NCBI GenBank assembly: GCA_033855775.1
Contig: JAWVFT010000118.1
Location: 1 to 25,088 of the forward strand
Source: DASVTR01 sp033855775
GTDB lineage: Bacteria; Acidobacteriota; Blastocatellia; Pyrinomonadales; Pyrinomonadaceae
Direction: 5' to 3'
Length of the DNA: 25,088 bases
Part shown: positions 22,176-25,088 of the stretch, piece after piece
Layout: every line of letters starts with the position of its first letter
Numbering within the stretch: the first letter of the stretch is position 1
Position numbers and translations under genes: made by a program
The notes under the pieces: model-generated
Told to the model about the DNA's origin: nothing
Databases searched by the model: none
Seen by the model: only the letters and a program-made list of their open reading frames with translations

Positions 22176-23597
22176 ATGTCAAATCTCATCAATCCCTCCA
22201 TCACAACCGAGGAGGTCGAACGCAACTTCCGCGAGATTGCGCCGCCGCTGACGGCAGCCGACGCGATTTTTGAAGCGAACCGTTGCGTCTATTGTTACGA
22301 CGCGCCGTGCGCGCGCGCCTGCCCGACGCATATTGACGTGCCTGCGTTCATCAAGAAGATTGCGAGCGGCAATCTGTTGGGCTCAGCGCGCGTCATCTTC
22401 GACGCCAACCCGATTGGCGCGACGTGCGCGCGCGTCTGCCCGGTTGACGTGTTGTGCGAGGGCGCATGCGTTGAAAAGACTTTGATGGACAAGCCCATCG
22501 AGATTGGACGCCTTCAGCGTTACGCGACCGACTACGTGATGAGTCGCGGGCGCGACATCTTTCAAGCGGGCGCAGCGAACGGAAAGTCCGTCGGCATCGT
22601 CGGCTCCGGCCCCGCCGGACTTTCGTGCGCGACGTATCTGGCGCGGCTCGGCTACAGCGTGACGGTTTACGACCGCCGCCCGCTCGCCGGGGGACTGGAC
22701 ACCTACGCGATGGCGGAATATAAGATGCCGATGCGTGTCTCGACTGACGAAGCCTCGATGGTCGAGCGGCTCGGCGTTCAATTCAAGATGAACACGGAGA
22801 TCGGGCGCGACGTTTCGCTCTCCGAGTTGGAAGCCATGCACGACGCTATCTTCGTCGCGGTCGGCCTTGGCGAAACATCGCGGCTGAACATTCCGGGCGA
22901 AGAGTTGCCGGGCGTCTACGACGCGCTGCATTTCATCGAGCGCATCAAGACGCGCGAATGGGCCAGCATTCCCATCGGTCGCACCGTCGCCGTCATCGGC
23001 GCGGGCAACACCGCGATTGATGCCGTCACGCAAGCCAAGCGGCTCGGCGCCGAGCGCGTGTTGATGATTTATCGGCGCTCGCAACGAGAGATGCCCGCTT
23101 ACGAATACGAGTATGAACTGGCGAAGAAGGATGCCGTCGAATTTTGGTGGCAGACCGCGCCGGTCGCTATCTTGAGCGATAATGAAAGCCCGCGGGTCGC
23201 GGCCCTGCGCTGCGTGCGCATGGAGTTGGGCGAGGCGGACACGTCGGGCCGCCGCGCTGCTCAGCCCGTTCCCGGCTCCGAGTTTGAGATTCCGGTCGAG
23301 ATGGTTATCAAAGCTCTCGGCCAGCAAAAGCGTCGTTCGTTCCTCGAACAAATCGCGGGCGTCCAACTAGACGATGCGGGGCGCGTTCGCGTTAATCCGC
23401 AGACCATGCAGTCTGGCAATCCGAAATATTTCGCGGGCGGCGATTGCGTCAACGGCGGGCGCGAAGCCGTTGACGCTTCGCAGGGTGGAAAGCTCGCGGC
23501 TCAAGGCATTCATCAAAGCTTGACCGGCGAGAGCATCGAGTTTGCCGGGACACGCGCGCCCTTGCAGGAAGAGACGAGCGCGATTAAGGCTCAGTAA
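22176..23597 (+). CDS. preT: NAD(P)H-dependent dihydropyrimidine dehydrogenase, PreT-like subunit
   Basis: A 473-residue flavin/iron-sulfur electron-entry subunit that passes electrons from NAD(P)H to PreA for reduction of uracil and thymine. Cysteines C37, C40, C45, C49 and C84, C88, C94, C98, with Q114 in IGRLQRYA, fit the two N-terminal 4Fe-4S clusters of the family (one ligated by Gln in mammalian DPD). The FAD site is GSGPAG (143-148) and the NAD(P)H site is VIGAGNTAID (273-282). A second FAD segment YFAGGDCVNGG occurs near the end. AAGG lies before the ATG. The only GATC outside the island (22799) is in this gene. A glutamate synthase small subunit is the related alternative, less likely beside PreA. 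Confidence 0.9.
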   Translation: MSNLINPSITTEEVERNFREIAPPLTAADAIFEANRCVYCYDAPCARACPTHIDVPAFIKKIASGNLLGSARVIFDANPIGATCARVCPVDVLCEGACVEKTLMDKPIEIGRLQRYATDYVMSRGRDIFQAGAANGKSVGIVGSGPAGLSCATYLARLGYSVTVYDRRPLAGGLDTYAMAEYKMPMRVSTDEASMVERLGVQFKMNTEIGRDVSLSELEAMHDAIFVAVGLGETSRLNIPGEELPGVYDALHFIERIKTREWASIPIGRTVAVIGAGNTAIDAVTQAKRLGAERVLMIYRRSQREMPAYEYEYELAKKDAVEFWWQTAPVAILSDNESPRVAALRCVRMELGEADTSGRRAAQPVPGSEFEIPVEMVIKALGQQKRRSFLEQIAGVQLDDAGRVRVNPQTMQSGNPKYFAGGDCVNGGREAVDASQGGKLAAQGIHQSLTGESIEFAGTRAPLQEETSAIKAQ

Positions 23598-23641
23598 CTC
23601 CGGCGCGGCTGCGGGCCGCTTCACAGTTTGACACGTTGCCG

Positions 23642-24505
23642 ATGACACTCAACATCGAAAGCATTGGATTCCCGATTGGCGGAGCTTATTCCTACTTGAT
23701 GCTTCACCAGCAGATATGGGAGCACGGGAAGATAATTCCCACGCTGGCGGGGACGTATCGCTTGTTTGCGCCGGGCTCAGGCATTGAGGTCTGGGCCAAG
23801 CAGGACGCTTTGGACCAGCTCGGCCACCTGCACCCGCATTTTTCCGGCGGGGCGCGAATGCGCGTCGCGCTGGTCGAGAAACGACCCGCCGACACGGCCC
23901 TGACCGAAGGCTTGTTCGTCGCCTACTTCAAGCACAAGGAAGGCGAAGGAATCGAGTCCGTGCATGAACGGCTGCGCTACGGCGACGGCACATATACGGG
24001 CGTCATTCCCTTCGTCTTCGCCTCGCCGGATTATCATTGCTACGCGCAGCTTCCGATGCCAATCGTCACGAACGTGCAGATTACTGCGTTCCCTTTTATG
24101 ATGAAAGGCTACGAGACGGAAGACGATTGGATTGACTGGCAGTTAGAGGTAGAAAAGCGGATGAGGGCCGAGAAGGGCGAGCCGGAAGAGGATGAGGATG
24201 ATGACGGCGGCTATCTGGCGGGCGCGTCGTTTATGCCTTCGACCATGCTCTTCGAGAAAGAGTCGCCGGATGACTTTCCATCGCCGACGGCGCAACTCTC
24301 CGGCATCGTCTTGGAGACGGCGATTATCACCAATCCCGTCACGGAGCAGGATTTCTCGTGGGCCAGACTGGAAACCGCTGCCGGAGAGATAGACATGGTT
24401 GTCAGCACGGAGTTGCTCGAAGGCTATCTGGTCGAAGGCGGCGTCGCCGCCGGACATTGTTTGCTGTCCGGTCGCTTGCCGGACTTCGCCCCTGACATTG
24501 AATAG
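23642..24505 (+). CDS. Uncharacterised protein with acidic linker between preT and preA
   Basis: A 287-residue product starting at the ATG at 23642; an in-frame TTG at 23636 is also possible, and neither has a clear ribosome binding site. I do not recognise the family. The first half has mixed beta-type sequence (FPIGGAYSYLM, GTYRLFAPGSGIEVW). An acidic stretch (EEDEDDD, about 182-188) links it to a C-terminal part reading ARLETAAGEIDMVV and ending in HCLLSGRLPD. It has no signal peptide or membrane segment. Its place between the two subunit genes of one enzyme suggests co-expression with them, but a function in pyrimidine reduction is only a guess. Confidence 0.7.
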   Translation: MTLNIESIGFPIGGAYSYLMLHQQIWEHGKIIPTLAGTYRLFAPGSGIEVWAKQDALDQLGHLHPHFSGGARMRVALVEKRPADTALTEGLFVAYFKHKEGEGIESVHERLRYGDGTYTGVIPFVFASPDYHCYAQLPMPIVTNVQITAFPFMMKGYETEDDWIDWQLEVEKRMRAEKGEPEEDEDDDGGYLAGASFMPSTMLFEKESPDDFPSPTAQLSGIVLETAIITNPVTEQDFSWARLETAAGEIDMVVSTELLEGYLVEGGVAAGHCLLSGRLPDFAPDIE

Positions 24506-24642
24506 CGCGCCGCAGTCAAGACGCGCGGTTAAAGGCAAGCGTCAAGGCAGCATCGTTGACGTGCGGCGCAGTCCAGCCGCCCGGGAACTTTAACAAAGAG
24601 AGTTTGGAAAATTCGTGACCTTTATTTTGGTGGAGCAAAGCT

Positions 24643-25088
24643 ATGGCAGACCTGAGCGTTAATTTCGCAGGCATTAAATCTCCGAATCCCTTCTGGCTGG
24701 CCTCCGCGCCGCCGACGAACATGGGCTCGATGGTCGAGCGCGCCTTCGACGCAGGATGGGGCGGCGCAGTCTGGAAGACGCTCGGCGAGCCGATTAGAAA
24801 CGTCTGCTCGCGGCTCGCTTCCGTTGACATGGGGCCGCAGCGCATGATGGGCCTCAACAACATCGAACTCATCACAGACCGCCCGCTCGACGTTAATCTC
24901 AAAGAGATACGCGACTGCAAGCGCAAGTATCCGAAGCATGCTTTGATTATCTCTTTGATGGTCGAATCGAATCGCGAAGCGTGGCACGAGATTGCCAAGC
25001 AGGTCGAAGACACAGGAGCGGACGGCGTTGAGTTAAACTTCGGCTGCCCGCATGGCATGAGTGAGCGCGGCATGGGCGCGGCGATGGG
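24643..25088 (+). CDS. preA: Dihydropyrimidine dehydrogenase catalytic subunit, PreA-like; 3' end outside window
   Basis: The first 148 codons of an FMN-dependent dehydrogenase that reduces uracil/thymine to the dihydro form, partner of PreT. TGGAG precedes the ATG at 24643. The N-terminus shows NPFWLASAPPTN and GWGGAVWKTL, the FMN-binding start of the DHOD/DPD-like barrel. GVELNFGCPHGM is the usual barrel strand carrying the Asn/Cys region. The sequence LNNIELITDRPLDVNL matches the DPD/PreA branch rather than PyrD. The C-terminal ferredoxin domain expected in PreA lies outside the window and cannot be checked. Confidence 0.9.
   Translation, partial: MADLSVNFAGIKSPNPFWLASAPPTNMGSMVERAFDAGWGGAVWKTLGEPIRNVCSRLASVDMGPQRMMGLNNIELITDRPLDVNLKEIRDCKRKYPKHALIISLMVESNREAWHEIAKQVEDTGADGVELNFGCPHGMSERGMGAAM

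Overview
The window is a high-G+C bacterial chromosome segment. Gene content suggests an acidobacterial lineage, perhaps Blastocatellia: a class 2 PyrD, a DUF3108 protein, an FHA-GAF-cyclase and reductive pyrimidine degradation. This assignment is an inference from gene style; no rRNA or other phylogenetic marker is present.

Layout. Positions 1-4346 (+): the pyrimidine biosynthesis genes pyrD (5' end outside the window) and pyrF, an alpha/beta hydrolase and a secreted protein with two DUF3108-like halves. Positions 4397-7615 (-): an acyl-CoA synthetase followed by an FHA-GAF-class III nucleotide cyclase, 6 nt apart. Positions 7736-12939 (+): aldehyde dehydrogenase, a small secreted protein, a class III aminotransferase, a lipoprotein that looks like an internally deleted class D beta-lactamase, and dihydropyrimidinase. 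About 12,946-17,537: an island carrying one large gene. Positions 17,731-18,934: a small coiled-coil protein and a GH25-type lysozyme. Positions 18,986-25,088 (+): an NCS1 nucleobase transporter, beta-ureidopropionase, an MntA/HepT toxin-antitoxin pair, PreT, an unknown acidic protein and the start of PreA.

How the genes fit together. NCS1 importer, PreT/PreA (uracil/thymine to dihydro form), dihydropyrimidinase (ring opening), beta-ureidopropionase (beta-alanine or 3-aminoisobutyrate), AGXT2-like aminotransferase (semialdehyde) and aldehyde dehydrogenase together form a nearly complete reductive pyrimidine catabolic route. It sits beside two genes of de novo pyrimidine synthesis.

The most unusual part is the island. 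Its single gene encodes a 1165-residue fusion of a STAND-like P-loop ATPase, a winged-helix-like region, TPR-type helical repeats and a complete-looking GT4 glycosyltransferase. The architecture is that of an NLR-like conflict protein with a glycosyltransferase as putative effector. By hand count the island holds 18 GATC sites in 4.6 kb, while the other ~20.5 kb holds one. GATC is therefore strongly avoided in the resident DNA and the island is compositionally foreign. Related 21-bp quasi-palindromic repeats lie at both edges: about two units just after the dihydropyrimidinase stop, and eleven units downstream of the fusion gene. No transposase or integrase was seen.
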